A DNA stretch of 64,000 nt, from the NCBI RefSeq assembly GCF_000471905.2, contig NW_006500178.1, forward strand, positions 4,041,024 through 4,105,023, written 5' to 3'. The position numbers and the translations under genes are program-made. The stretch is from Amborella trichopoda. Lineage: Eukaryota > Streptophyta > Magnoliopsida > Amborellales > Amborellaceae. The notes under the pieces are model-generated. The model did not search any database, had not been told where the DNA came from, and saw nothing but the letters and a program-made list of their open reading frames with translations. Shown here in pieces: positions 60,101 to 63,300 of the stretch (the first letter of the stretch is position 1; every line of letters starts with the position of its first letter).

Positions 60101-61512
60101 TTTGTCATTCCATCGGTCAATAACAAATTTATCATTCGCTCATATATACACATGGACAAAGTAAAAAAGAGAATGTTCAAATACAAGATGAATAACTACC
60201 TCATCATTCATCACCCAACCACCTCCAACAATTTCCAACTGACCATTCTTGACTATTTTGATGAAGTCATCTCTTTTCGAAGCTGAGGCATCCCTCCACC
60301 ACCTTTCGAGATATGACATCTCCTCCCATATGAACTTCCGGCGAGAATCCTTCAAACACAAGTTCCAAAAAATAAAAGTTATCGCACTGCAATATCGGAA
60401 TAGAAGCATATCAGCTGAACTCTTTCGCATTCAACGCATATCATGAGAAACATTTGAAGCCATTCCAAGTTGCAGGGGAGAAATCACGTTTGATTTTTAT
60501 TCCACATTTGGTATGCGTGACAGTATTTTCACGCGTATCAAACGTGCCCCAAAAAAAAAGTTTTAAACACAAAAATGGAGATCAAATACTACTATATGGA
60601 ATTCTCATGAGAATTTTAAACTCTGGGACTCTGAATTAAAAATAAATGCAATCATGTATATTGGCTTAACAATAACAAATTCAAGAAGATCTGATTCGAA
60701 TTGAACATTTCATAGACATATCAAGGAAAGTACAATAACCTTGGGCTAAATTTATTGAGAAAGAAAATCTCAAGTCACTTCAAAATTCAAGGAAAAGAGA
60801 GAGAATGGTAAGTCAGTCCATAAAAGAAGACTCGTGATGATTTAGTACACATTCAGCACATCATGGGGCATTTTCAGTAACGGCTCAAATCACAACAGCA
60901 TACAAGTCCATTTCATGTTAGAGAGAGAGAGATGAATAACAGACAGAAAGAAACAACCTTAGACAAGGTTTTTGCTATGGTATCAGAGATAACCGTGAGA
61001 GAGAGAACCTTGGAAAGGGTTTGTACAATAGCATCCAATATATGCCTAGACTTTTGCAAGTAATACTCCTCGACAGTGAGCTTCCATCCAGGATCATTAT
61101 GCGAATGTGGCACCACAAAAACCTTAAGCTTCTCTCCGTCCCACTCATCGCCCTTGAAACTCACCTCCCATCCCTGCTTCCAAGGCCCGCCATCGACGTC
61201 CAAAAACTCGATTCGATCGTAAAGATCCTTTGTGGTTATATCAACACGGGCTTCTAAGAGAGACGAATTGGGGTTTCTAGAGCGAGAAAATGGGTGATGG
61301 TGAGGGCGATGGAGATTTTGGGGCTTCGGAATGTTCTGGGTGAGGATAACGAAGAGAAAGAGGAGGGCGCAGAAGAAGAAAGCGAGGATGCAGAGATTGG
61401 TAGAGAGAAGATTGCGAAGGCGAAAGCACCGCCGGCGCTTCAGGGGCTTTCCCTTGAGCCTTGAGGGTCGGACAATGGTGCCACGCCTACTCCCTGATGG
61501 CGAGAAGGCCAT
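1978..61512 (-). CDS. GMII: Golgi alpha-mannosidase II, complete gene in four exons
   Basis: Glycoside hydrolase family 38 enzyme of the medial Golgi. It removes the alpha-1,3 and alpha-1,6 mannoses from GlcNAcMan5GlcNAc2, which commits N-glycans to the complex type. Exons are 61512-61009, 60349-60200, 50673-50641 and 4743-1978, giving 168+50+11+921 = 1150 residues, close to the roughly 1170 of Arabidopsis GMII. Type II membrane layout: a short basic tail, a membrane anchor at about residues 38-58, a stem, then the catalytic domain. Family zinc ligands are visible as HSHNDPGW (H138, D140), DPFG (D252, nucleophile) and FQHHDG (H540). GDDF holds the expected acid/base Asp near 390. All introns are phase 0 with GT-AG ends, and no stop or frameshift interrupts the exons. 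The gene covers 59.5 kb because introns 2 and 3 are full of transposons and a pararetrovirus. Confidence 0.96.
5216..6506. repeat. Degenerate DNA element related to the one at 46.0-46.7 kb
   Basis: The left part (GGAGGCGGGAGCGGGATCGG, GAACCGCCCCATAGTGGAAG, TTTAGGAACAGCGTCC) resembles the inside of the element at 46003-46686, and the right part (GGAACCATGGGATCGAGGTT) resembles its other arm. Terminal matches (GTAAAACCAT at the left; ATGCGTAAAAC at the right) are weak. No coding capacity is recognisable. Boundaries are approximate. Confidence 0.35.
5869..5900 (+). repeat. (TC)16 microsatellite
   Basis: Uninterrupted TC dinucleotide run of 32 bp. Confidence 0.95.
6507..9183. other. Intronic sequence with no recognised gene or element
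   Basis: Short open frames here (for example 7641-7844, 7943-8200 and 8259-8525) show no known domain. A T-rich run lies at about 9091-9113. Confidence 0.5.
9184..9483 (+). repeat. Left half of a GGGTCGGG-type MITE interrupted by the pararetrovirus
   Basis: Starts AGGGGTGGTAACAGA and contains GACTCGGACCC and CCCCAGACCCGGATCC. It then becomes AT-rich and ends in a TA repeat at 9463-9483. The matching right half lies at 21737-21915 and ends CGGTTGCCAACCCT, the inverse of the start. An undisturbed relative is at 42024-42318, where the GC-rich arms flank an AT-rich core. Confidence 0.55.
9463..9484. repeat. TA dinucleotide repeat at the left viral edge
   Basis: Imperfect (AT)n tract directly before the first base with homology to viral sequence (CAAATATTGAATACAG). 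Confidence 0.85.
9484..9981 (+). pseudogene. Viral copy A: end of protease and start of RT region
   Basis: Matches 18305-18797 of copy B closely: [25 protein letters not shown], then [17 protein letters not shown], which leads into RT. It starts inside the protease domain and stops at residues IP, where copy B continues into RT but copy A jumps into the coat region. The frame opens from 9516. It is a 5'-truncated fragment, not a functional gene. Confidence 0.8.
9977..11400 (+). pseudogene. Viral copy A: coat protein region with CCHC zinc knuckle
   Basis: From VPDFSLNT onward it parallels copy B at 15931-17540. Landmarks are [25 protein letters not shown] and [12 protein letters not shown]. 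Compared with B it lacks the middle of the coat domain: B has about 250 nt between its [11 protein letters not shown] and KEKFIAG motifs, but here a repeated DFHI-ENTKKE block joins directly. The open frame runs to 11111, then shifts; the next frame is open at 11108-11335. The knuckle (C-X2-C-X4-H-X4-[15 protein letters not shown]) lies at 11314-11355 in yet another frame. Coat of a DNA virus packaged in the cytoplasm; here non-functional. Confidence 0.8.
11401..12190 (+). pseudogene. Viral copy A: acidic linker and aspartic protease start
   Basis: An acidic Ser/Glu-rich linker ([16 protein letters not shown]) precedes a TAA at 11668 that copy B lacks. Small frameshifts follow. The protease motif [14 protein letters not shown] lies near 12074-12115. 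The sequence stops at 12190 within the protease, close to where fragment A begins at 9484, and is joined there to an inverted fragment. Confidence 0.75.
12191..12381 (-). pseudogene. Inverted viral RT/RNase H fragment
   Basis: The reverse strand matches copy B at about 19583-19770. The peptide [13 protein letters not shown] (RNase H start) and a segment like KKNPPKW are visible. At about 190 bp it is the only piece in minus orientation inside the block, and it sits between the end of copy A and ORF2. Confidence 0.75.
12416..13496 (+). pseudogene. Viral ORF2-like protein, function unknown, one frameshift
   Basis: Two overlapping open frames (12380-12925 and 12876-13496) read as one protein interrupted by a frame change near 12918-12930 in an A-rich AAT repeat. 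The first ATG in frame is at 12416 ([11 protein letters not shown]). Tyr/Trp-rich motifs follow ([32 protein letters not shown]), then an acidic C-terminus ([16 protein letters not shown]). It lies between RNase H and the promoter in circular viral order, the place of florendovirus ORF2. I do not know its role. It is unusually open for such a decayed block. Confidence 0.65.
13571..13810 (+). promoter_or_regulatory. Pararetroviral promoter with repeats and TATA box
   Basis: A TATA box (TATAAAAA) lies at 13803-13810, about 650 bp before the primer site, the spacing usual for caulimovirid pregenomic promoters. Upstream are repeated motifs: CGACAACTTTTGTC near 13580 and 13631, CGACACCTTTTGTC near 13672, and GTCACCTCACCTTTTTC with GATGCCCTTT near 13684 and 13726. 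A G-box core (CACGTG) lies near 13552. Transcription would run + and start near 13835. Activity is not known. Confidence 0.6.
13811..14458 (+). other. Viral leader region
   Basis: About 650 nt between TATA box and primer site, pyrimidine-rich in its first half. It includes a 22-bp tandem repeat (separate entry) and short open frames that are probably not coding. Long structured leaders with small ORFs are usual in Caulimoviridae. Confidence 0.5.
13946..14033 (+). repeat. 22-bp tandem repeat, four copies, in the viral leader
   Basis: Unit CTACCTCTCTGTTGTCACTC plus TA/TG. Copies alternate between ..CTGTTG..CTA and ..CTCTTG..CTG, so it could also be seen as a 44-bp unit twice. It is strongly polypyrimidine. 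Confidence 0.9.
14459..14471 (+). other. Primer-binding site for initiator Met-tRNA
   Basis: TGGTATCAGAGCC is complementary to the 3' end of plant initiator tRNA-Met and is the conserved minus-strand primer site of Caulimoviridae, conventionally position 1 of the viral map. It lies about 190 nt before the first ORF1 ATG. Confidence 0.88.
14658..15842 (+). pseudogene. Viral ORF1 start: movement protein (30K superfamily)
   Basis: The ATG at 14658 is the first good start after the primer site. The frame is held to 15842 with two nonsense codons, TGA at 14817 and TAG at 15360. Conserved movement-protein features are [14 protein letters not shown], a Leu/Asp strand region (LLCLRDERH) and a Phe/Tyr-rich segment ([11 protein letters not shown]). 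This type of protein enlarges plasmodesmata. A frameshift near 15830-15845 separates it from the coat region. Confidence 0.8.
15843..17540 (+). pseudogene. Viral ORF1: coat protein region (copy B)
   Basis: It carries the same landmarks as copy A plus the coat core missing from [16 protein letters not shown] near 16990-17035 and [12 protein letters not shown] near 17088-17125. The CCHC knuckle is at 17471-17512 ([14 protein letters not shown]; Arg replaces Gly at the fourth residue after the second Cys). Breaks include TAA near 16021, TAG near 16784 and several frame changes. Copies A and B share the frame change just before the knuckle. Confidence 0.78.
17541..18650 (+). pseudogene. Viral ORF1: acidic linker and aspartic protease (copy B)
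   Basis: The open frame at 17567-18202 encodes the acidic, coiled-coil-like linker. A small deletion near 18168-18175, absent from copy A, moves the frame. The second frame (18099-18650) carries the protease motif [14 protein letters not shown] and the downstream [13 protein letters not shown]. The protease matures the polyprotein in related viruses. Confidence 0.78.
18651..19445 (+). pseudogene. Viral ORF1: reverse transcriptase (copy B)
   Basis: RT motifs are in order: [59 protein letters not shown] and the catalytic [10 protein letters not shown] box near 19258-19290. Breaks: TAG at 19097, a frame change near 19150-19185 and another near 19425. Copy A has lost all of this except its first residues. 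Confidence 0.85.
19446..19990 (+). pseudogene. Viral ORF1: RT connection and RNase H (copy B), 3' truncated
   Basis: [15 protein letters not shown] leads to the RNase H start ([15 protein letters not shown]), then [17 protein letters not shown] and [10 protein letters not shown]. The protein ends at FAKWQGILS where a TA repeat begins, so the last part of RNase H is missing. Confidence 0.82.
19991..20013. repeat. TA dinucleotide repeat at the right viral edge
   Basis: A (AT)n tract of about 22 bp begins directly after the last viral base. With the tract at 9463 it brackets the whole block. Confidence 0.9.
20027..21727. mobile_element. MULE-type MITE, itself split by a nested element
   Basis: The left arm (GGAAAAGGTTTGTATAAGG then TTGCAACC) and body match the intact copy at 53351-53744. 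The right arm resumes after the nested element and ends CAAACCACACCC. Probable 9-bp target-site duplication: TTACTTAAA at 20018-20026 and TTATTTCAA at 21728-21736 (7 of 9 match). Confidence 0.65.
20398..21687. mobile_element. Unclassified DNA element nested in the MULE MITE
   Basis: The left end CAAGGTTTAAAAAAC and the reverse complement of the right end CCAATGTTAAAAAAC form short terminal inverted repeats. Flanks TTACAAC and TTGCAAC look like a 7-bp duplication with one change. The interior is AT-rich with GA repeats at about 21041-21055 and 21148-21172 and has no protein domain. It could be a hAT-like non-autonomous element. Confidence 0.5.
21737..21915 (+). repeat. Right half of the split GGGTCGGG-type MITE
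   Basis: An AT-rich start is followed by ATTCGGGTCGGGTCCAAG and ACATGGACCCGTACC, ending GGTTGCCAACCCT, the inverse of the left end at 9184. Confidence 0.55.
22030..22290 (+). repeat. Dispersed repeat shared with 45255-45510
   Basis: Both copies have a GAGATTTTTTTGAAGAT-like stretch, then CTTGTGAAATTAAA-like, then GAGGTGGC.GCAAA and CAACCAAAG.TCATTGAT.. in the same order. It lies upstream of a BED-finger remnant, so it is probably the 5' part of a hAT element. A C-run lies at 21984-21999. Confidence 0.5.
23040..23290 (+). pseudogene. hAT transposase N-terminal BED zinc-finger remnant
   Basis: DLGWK, then [10 protein letters not shown], then [14 protein letters not shown] matches the BED pattern C-X2-C with a downstream Arg-x-Lys-Lys-x-Leu. 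It is broken off at about 23290, where an RTE LINE tail begins. Confidence 0.6.
23325..23707 (+). mobile_element. RTE-type LINE 3' fragment, copy 1
   Basis: GAGGATGTTGAGATGGATGA through GGTAGCTCCAATAGGCGATG to CCAAATAGTTGGGATTAGGC, ending in an ATGATGATG tail. It is the same 3' sequence as the copies near 28.6, 36.2, 45.5, 47.5, 51.2 and 58.8 kb. 5' truncated. Confidence 0.8.
23708..25656. other. Unassigned repeat-like sequence with purine-rich tract
   Basis: No protein domain seen. About 24430-24990 is strongly purine-rich on the + strand (AGGAAAGGAAGGGAGGAGG and similar). Confidence 0.5.
25657..26040. mobile_element. hAT MITE with 8-bp target-site duplication
   Basis: 384 bp. Terminal inverted repeats are CAATGTTTCAAAAAGCG (left) and CATTGTTTTAAAAAGCG (reverse complement of the right). 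The flanks CCAGTGAC (25649-25656) and CCAATGAC (26041-26048) match at 7 of 8 positions. The interior is GC-rich with repeated GGCGG/GCCGCC and codes for nothing. Confidence 0.8.
26041..27429. other. Unassigned, with a second purine-rich tract
   Basis: About 26650-26990 is almost all purine on the + strand, followed by a CAG/GCAGCAACC-rich stretch to about 27190. No credible gene. Confidence 0.5.
27430..28390 (+). pseudogene. hAT transposase (DUF659 type) pseudogene
   Basis: Conceptual translation in shifting frames shows [20 protein letters not shown], then [10 protein letters not shown] with [15 protein letters not shown], then [20 protein letters not shown] and LKAMFVFE. These are DUF659 and following hAT segments. 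Many stops and frame changes; no ends recognised. Confidence 0.65.
28525..28825 (-). mobile_element. RTE LINE 3' fragment, copy 2, cut by the assembly gap
   Basis: The minus strand reads the common 3' end (AATTAATTGGGGAAAGGC) and continues upstream to CGAAATGCATCTATTCGAG, where unknown bases begin. Confidence 0.75.
28826..29201. other. Assembly gap (376 N)
   Basis: Run of unknown bases. Open frames spanning it are artefacts. Confidence 1.
29202..31009. other. Intronic sequence, nothing recognised
   Basis: Short frames only, with no domain. Confidence 0.5.
31010..33500 (+). mobile_element. Non-coding LTR-type element array (internal-LTR-internal-LTR)
   Basis: Two related long repeats in direct orientation lie at about 31314-31845 and 33024-33500. 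They share GATTTTAATTGTG, CATGCATGGT.CAATAATGA-like, GGGCTTGTAACT, AAACCCCT.GCC, GTGAAATAAAGGTGG and GGCTTTGCC.TAGTC. The sequence before the first (31010-31310) resembles that before the second (32471-33020); both begin CTATATGAGGGAGTA. This suggests a tandem with a shared repeat. The roughly 1.2-kb internal part has no gag or pol. A non-autonomous (TRIM/LARD-like) element is the best guess. Confidence 0.6.
33501..34457. other. Unassigned, with a 50-bp tandem duplication
   Basis: Two 50-bp copies, 34087-34136 and 34137-34186, start ACCATCATTA and contain TTGGATTAGTTG. Otherwise nothing recognised. Confidence 0.6.
34458..34863. mobile_element. Long-TIR MITE
   Basis: The left end GGGTTTTGTTAGGGTACTCC and the reverse complement of the right end are identical over at least 26 bp and remain similar for about 60 bp. 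About 405 bp, non-coding. Both flanks are A-runs, so a duplication of A-rich sequence is possible. The long arms suggest MULE type. Confidence 0.8.
34890..35640 (-). pseudogene. L1-type LINE ORF2 C-terminal fragment
   Basis: Minus-strand frames show [21 protein letters not shown] (the end of the zinc-binding region after RT), then [12 protein letters not shown] (RNase H start), then [11 protein letters not shown] (RNase H end). Truncated at the 5' end and broken by stops. Confidence 0.7.
35641..36155. other. Intronic sequence, nothing recognised
   Basis: AT-rich, no domain or repeat seen. Confidence 0.5.
36156..36990 (-). mobile_element. RTE LINE 3' fragment, copy 3, with long ATC/ATG tail
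   Basis: The minus-strand 3' end is the tail of GAT/ATG triplets at about 36158-36218. The body includes the complement of CCAACTAATTAGGGTCGGCC and reaches into the RT C-terminus. Confidence 0.75.
36991..38599. other. Intronic sequence, nothing recognised
   Basis: No domain in the short frames, including 37502-37765 and 37776-38096. Confidence 0.5.
38600..40985 (+). mobile_element. L1-type LINE, 5' truncated, dead
   Basis: ORF2 part in shifting frames: [20 protein letters not shown] with [10 protein letters not shown] and the YADDILIF catalytic box near 38838-38865. Then [14 protein letters not shown] and MRNFLWG segments, a zinc-binding C-terminus near 39950-40070 ([14 protein letters not shown]), RNase H near 40390-40780 (VELNFDGCF) and a 3' end with an A-rich tail near 40965-40985. 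Multiple stops. EN and ORF1 are missing. Confidence 0.82.
40986..42023. other. Intronic sequence, nothing recognised
   Basis: No domain or structured repeat seen. Confidence 0.5.
42024..42318. mobile_element. GGGTCGGG-type MITE, undisturbed copy
   Basis: The left arm AGGGGTGGCAATAGGTCG with ACCCGGACCCGACTGGACC and the right arm CAGGTCGGGTTTACATGG ending GTCGGGTTGCA are roughly inverse. The core of about 140 bp is nearly pure A/T. It serves as the model for the copy split at 9184/21915. Confidence 0.65.
42573..42662 (+). repeat. 45-bp tandem duplication
   Basis: Two copies of a unit starting TAACCTTGCATGTCCATGGC, differing at about three positions. Confidence 0.9.
42663..43859. other. Intronic sequence, nothing recognised
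   Basis: No confident domain. Confidence 0.45.
43860..44440 (-). pseudogene. Copia-type retrotransposon fragment (gag knuckle, protease)
   Basis: On the minus strand, [19 protein letters not shown] and [16 protein letters not shown] resemble a gag zinc-knuckle region, followed downstream by [14 protein letters not shown], the copia protease active site. Frame changes and stops separate them. No LTR found. Confidence 0.55.
44441..45521. other. Unassigned; includes repeat shared with 22.0 kb
   Basis: 45255-45510 matches the dispersed repeat at 22030-22290. 44441-45254 shows nothing certain. Confidence 0.5.
45522..45575 (-). mobile_element. RTE LINE 3' tip, copy 4
   Basis: The ATC-triplet tail followed by AAGCCTTATCCCAATGATTT is the very 3' end of the RTE family; about 50 bp only. 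Confidence 0.55.
46003..46686. mobile_element. Non-autonomous DNA element with perfect 17-bp TIRs
   Basis: AGTTTGAACCATAGTTG at the left is the exact reverse complement of CAACTATGGTTTGAACT at the right. 684 bp, no coding capacity. No clear target-site duplication. A diverged relative is at about 5216-6506. Confidence 0.7.
46687..47479. other. Intronic sequence, nothing recognised
   Basis: No domain seen. Confidence 0.5.
47480..47590 (-). mobile_element. RTE LINE 3' fragment, copy 5
   Basis: Short ATC tail, then GAGCCTTATCCAAACTATTT and TTTGGGGCCGGCTA, then the CATACCCTCAAT segment, all shared with the other copies. Confidence 0.7.
47591..50640. other. Intron 3 sequence next to the microexon
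   Basis: A tandem duplication of a 73-bp unit lies at 48071-48218 (starting ATTGGATGACAATTGTTGAC). A T-rich run lies near 49155-49175. No other element or gene recognised. Confidence 0.55.
50641..50673 (-). CDS. GMII: GMII exon 3, a 33-nt microexon
   Basis: Reads GCT AAT TCA CAC TAT TTT on through GAG CAG, encoding [11 protein letters not shown]. This is exactly the segment expected between WVMNDE (exon 2) and GNMWL (exon 4) in plant GMII. It has a pyrimidine-rich acceptor (TGTGTTTTGCAG) and a good donor (CAG followed by GTACATAG). Both sides are phase 0, so skipping it would remove 11 residues in frame. It was found by searching for the missing peptide and is too short for ORF prediction. 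It is the only host coding sequence between 4744 and 60199. Confidence 0.93.
51070..51450 (+). mobile_element. RTE LINE 3' fragment, copy 6
   Basis: GAGTGTAGTTGAGATGAGG through GGTAGCTCCAATAGGCGAT to CCGACCCCAAATAGTTGGG and ATAAGGC. 5' truncated. It starts about 400 bp from the microexon on its acceptor side. Confidence 0.78.
51748..52261 (+). repeat. 257-bp tandem duplication, nearly identical
   Basis: Copy 1 is 51748-52004 and copy 2 is 52005-52261, with only about three differences (for example GTGCAACTG/GTGTAACTG and AAGAGCTGG/AAGGGCTGG). Each includes a 15-A run. Confidence 0.95.
52262..53350. other. Unassigned intronic sequence
   Basis: A frame at 52587-52781 is open but matches nothing I recognise. 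Confidence 0.45.
53351..53744. mobile_element. MULE-type MITE with perfect 9-bp target-site duplication
   Basis: 394 bp. TTTAAGTAA flanks both sides exactly (53342-53350 and 53745-53753). The arms both read ..TATAAGGTTRCAACCTT: left GGAAAAGTTTATATAAGG.., right (reverse complement) GGGTGTGGTTTCTATAAGG... The body matches the copy at 20027-21727. Confidence 0.88.
53856..54560 (+). repeat. Two overlapping tandem duplications
   Basis: Unit X of about 177 bp (AAATCACATTCAAAA...) occurs at about 53856 and 54032. Unit Y of about 199 bp (TAAGCAATTA, GAGTTACACCTCACTGCC) occurs at 54166 and 54365. The X and Y units overlap in the GTTACACCTCACTGCC segment, which therefore appears three times. Confidence 0.85.
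54890..58490 (+). mobile_element. Near-complete hAT transposon (about 3.6 kb)
   Basis: The left end CCAAGTTTCAAAAAGCGGCC and the reverse complement of the right end CGATGTTCCAAAAAACACTA are degenerate terminal inverted repeats of the type seen in the MITE at 25657. Flanks GAGAGGAG (54882-54889) and AAAAGGAG (58491-58498) may be an aged 8-bp duplication. The inside carries a broken transposase gene. Confidence 0.7.
55353..58038 (+). pseudogene. hAT transposase pseudogene (BED, DUF659, hAT dimerisation)
   Basis: Segments in order: BED finger ([28 protein letters not shown]) at about 55353-55570; DUF659 ([33 protein letters not shown]) at 56088-56570; and the C-terminal dimerisation region ([26 protein letters not shown]) at about 57320-57405. 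Then [20 protein letters not shown] near 57630-57690 and an acidic tail to 58038. Introns with GT-AG ends seem kept, for example about 57220-57319. A 135-bp in-frame tandem duplication lies inside DUF659 (56199-56468). Multiple stops (for example after 55577 and 56633) make it dead. Confidence 0.8.
58775..59770 (-). mobile_element. RTE LINE 3' fragment, copy 7 (longest)
   Basis: The minus strand encodes the end of RT: ADD-like box ([20 protein letters not shown]), then [20 protein letters not shown], then [34 protein letters not shown]. It ends with CCCCAATTAATTGGGAAAAGG and an ATG-triplet tail. RTE clade by these motifs. Frameshifts and stops; 5' truncated. Confidence 0.85.
59771..60199. other. 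Intron 2 sequence next to exon 2
   Basis: Includes a T-run near 59829-59841. Nothing else recognised. Confidence 0.5.
60200..60349 (-). CDS. GMII: GMII exon 2
   Basis: 150 nt, exactly 50 codons (residues 169-218), from [18 protein letters not shown] to [12 protein letters not shown]. These are signature GH38 class II segments. The acceptor reads TTTGAAG before GAT and the donor is GAG followed by GTAGTT. The next conserved residues of the family ([11 protein letters not shown]) are not adjacent; they lie 9.5 kb away in exon 3. Confidence 0.95.
60350..61008 (-). other. GMII intron 1 (659 nt) with a duplicated donor region
   Basis: Begins GTTCTCTC and ends TTTGAAG. At 60958-60960 a second in-frame AAG is followed by GTTGTTTC, after codons for AKTLSK. 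It resembles the real exon end (QTLSK followed by GTTCTC) 51 nt upstream. Confidence 0.8.
61009..61512 (-). CDS. GMII: GMII exon 1: start, membrane anchor, first zinc ligands
   Basis: Encodes residues 1-168. The ATG at 61512 starts [12 protein letters not shown] run of Lys/Arg (residues 20-33) precedes a hydrophobic anchor ([17 protein letters not shown]), as in type II Golgi enzymes. The stem is His/Pro/Ser rich. The conserved region begins near residue 90 ([16 protein letters not shown]) and contains the zinc-site motif [11 protein letters not shown]. The exon ends in ...IVQTLSK, then GTTCTC at the donor (61008-61007). Exon 2 resumes with [10 protein letters not shown], matching the plant family order. 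The frame stays open past the donor for 31 codons, and a second copy of the exon end with another possible donor lies 51 nt downstream. Confidence 0.95.
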
Positions 61513-61720
61513 GACTGGAGCCTAGGTTGCTCTCTCTCTAGAACTCTCGGTGTCTCTCTCTCTAACTCTTAGTGTCTAAATCTCTCTCATGCCACAAGCA
61601 GTAGCTCTCTCTAAGACATAAGCAGAGTGAGTGCAGTCACTCTCGCTAGAAAATGGGGCAGAGTCCTCACTCTCTTCGTGCCCTTTACGTCACGTTTAAA
61701 GTTCCCATCACTTGGAGGTG
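61513..61720 (-). promoter_or_regulatory. GMII 5' leader and proximal promoter region
   Basis: The minus strand is rich in GAGAGA repeats (about 61531-61620), common in plant leaders. A bZIP-type ACGTCA core is at 61687-61692 (TACGTCAC on +). I cannot place the transcription start or a TATA box with confidence. Confidence 0.4.
61576..61590 (-). other. Possible four-codon upstream ORF
   Basis: ATGAGAGAGATTTAG begins 78 nt before the GMII ATG, in the GA-rich leader. It matters only if the transcript starts upstream of 61590. Confidence 0.3.
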
Positions 61721-61807
61721 GCCTTCGCGTGGGCGTTCACTAGCAGGTAGGGCATACAGGCCTCTCTGATTAAAAAGTAACAACTACTTTCAAGGAAAAA
61801 ACATTGT

Positions 61808-62016
61808 GAGTCTATACCAAGCCGTTCAAATCAATATCTTGAAAATGAACGGTTCAGATAACGTGTTGTGCAGTATTTTTTTTTGGATTTAGAATCTTTT
61901 TATTTTTTATATTTATATATCTACGATGGTTTTTCAACATAAAACAGTATTTATCGCTGGATTTTTGAGATGCAACTTTAGTTCTACATTTTAATATTGC
62001 AACCTTGTATAGACTC
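61808..62016. repeat. Short inverted-repeat element
   Basis: GAGTCTATACCAAG at the left and GAGTCTATACAAGG (reverse complement) at the right bound a 209-bp AT-rich segment. A small MITE is likely. Confidence 0.45.
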
Positions 62017-62100
62017 GATAAAGGGACTGGGTCGTGGTGATAACACCCCACACCCTAGTCACCATTTTCTTTCCCACCGTTCACACCACCCACTAATACC

Positions 62101-62292
62101 TTCAAAAAAAAAAGCTAACTTTTAATCTACTTGAACACCAATGCTTTCAAAAAAAGCTAACTCCTAATCTACTTGAAAAAATGGGTAGGGGCTTTTAAAA
62201 AAAAAAACTAACTCTTAATCTACTTAAAAAAACAGATAAAGGCCTTCAAAAAAAAAGCTAACTCCTAACCTACTTGAAAAAACAGATAGTGG
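62101..62292 (+). repeat. Tandem repeat, four imperfect copies of 45-51 bp
   Basis: Each copy has an A-run, then GCTAACTCYTAATCTACTT, then GAAAAAA. Copies start near 62101, 62146, 62193 and 62244. Confidence 0.85.
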
Positions 62293-62989
62293 TTTATCTT
62301 ACCTACTATATTATTCAAAAAATATTTTATATAAAAAAAATTTTCAAAATACCCCCAAATGAACCTAATGTCTTTACTACCTTTTCGAAAGGGTTAATCC
62401 TGAACCAATGTTTTGTATACAAAATACTGATTTGGCAATAGCGGTTCCCCATTAGCGTCTTTATCACTGTTTGGAATCAACTAGTTTCGAGTATGTGTTT
62501 TCACGTACAAAGCACAGACACATGTAGCTTACCGGTTCAAACTACTGGTGTTTTGCACACAAGAGCCTTGGTTCAAAAAAACCAATGCAATTTTGGGGAA
62601 AAAGAAAAAAAAGATTGCAACAGAGGGACGTGAACATGGCATGTAAACCATAAGAAACCTTTTTAAATTCTGCTAATTATATGAAATAGTAGTGCATGTT
62701 TTCCACGCACAAAAATATGGGTCAAAATATATCATTATAAACCATCCAAATCGCCTCCTCTCCTGTAATAAAAGGTTTCCTTTTTTGACAAGAATAAAGG
62801 TTTTGGCTTATAGAATTGTTATCTTTCTTTTCGTTAAACAAAATAAGGAAATATTAGTTAAAAGGTTGAAACCCTTACAAAATAACTAAAGGGATCAAAA
62901 GATCACAAATTATATTTGAAGGTTTGTTTTTTAATTTTTTTTTCGATCAAGTATCTTCTCAGGAAAATGTTAAAAAGTTTACATATCAC

Positions 62990-63300
62990 CCTTATTCGGT
63001 ATTAGAAAGCCCGAACAATTAGAAGCACTTGAATAATTTTACCCCAAAGAGGCCTTAATAGAATGATAGAAGTATACCTCATTGTTTGGAGTTAGAAATA
63101 GCGAGCAGCTTGTTCATTATATGAATATGTCAAATGACATAAATGCCCCTTATTTTATATCATTTCAAATATCAAAATGTTGTTAGTTTTTTTTAACTCT
63201 GAACAATCAAAGACATTACTATCATTCTATTAAGGCCTCTTTCAGAGTAAAATTATCAAAGTGTCTCTAATTGTTCGGGCTTTCCAACACTGAACAAGAG
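62990..63300. mobile_element. Long-TIR MITE upstream of GMII
   Basis: Arms of about 80 bp pair well: AAAGCCCGAACAATTAGA and GAGGCCTTAATAGAATGATA occur at the left and, inverted, at the right. About 310 bp, non-coding. The transcript of either strand would fold into a long hairpin. Confidence 0.85.

Larger units (their letters stand above)
50674..60199 (-). other. GMII intron 2 (9526 nt)
   Basis: Runs from the donor after exon 2 (GTAGTT) to the acceptor before the microexon (TTTTGCAG). It holds two RTE LINE fragments, a 257-bp tandem duplication, a MULE MITE, a second tandem-repeat cluster and a 3.6-kb hAT element. Each is listed separately. Confidence 0.85.

Noticed and set aside
60913..61008. 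Continuation of the exon 1 frame for 31 codons
   Set aside because: It runs into intron 1 past a good donor, and conserved sequence resumes in exon 2 at 60349.
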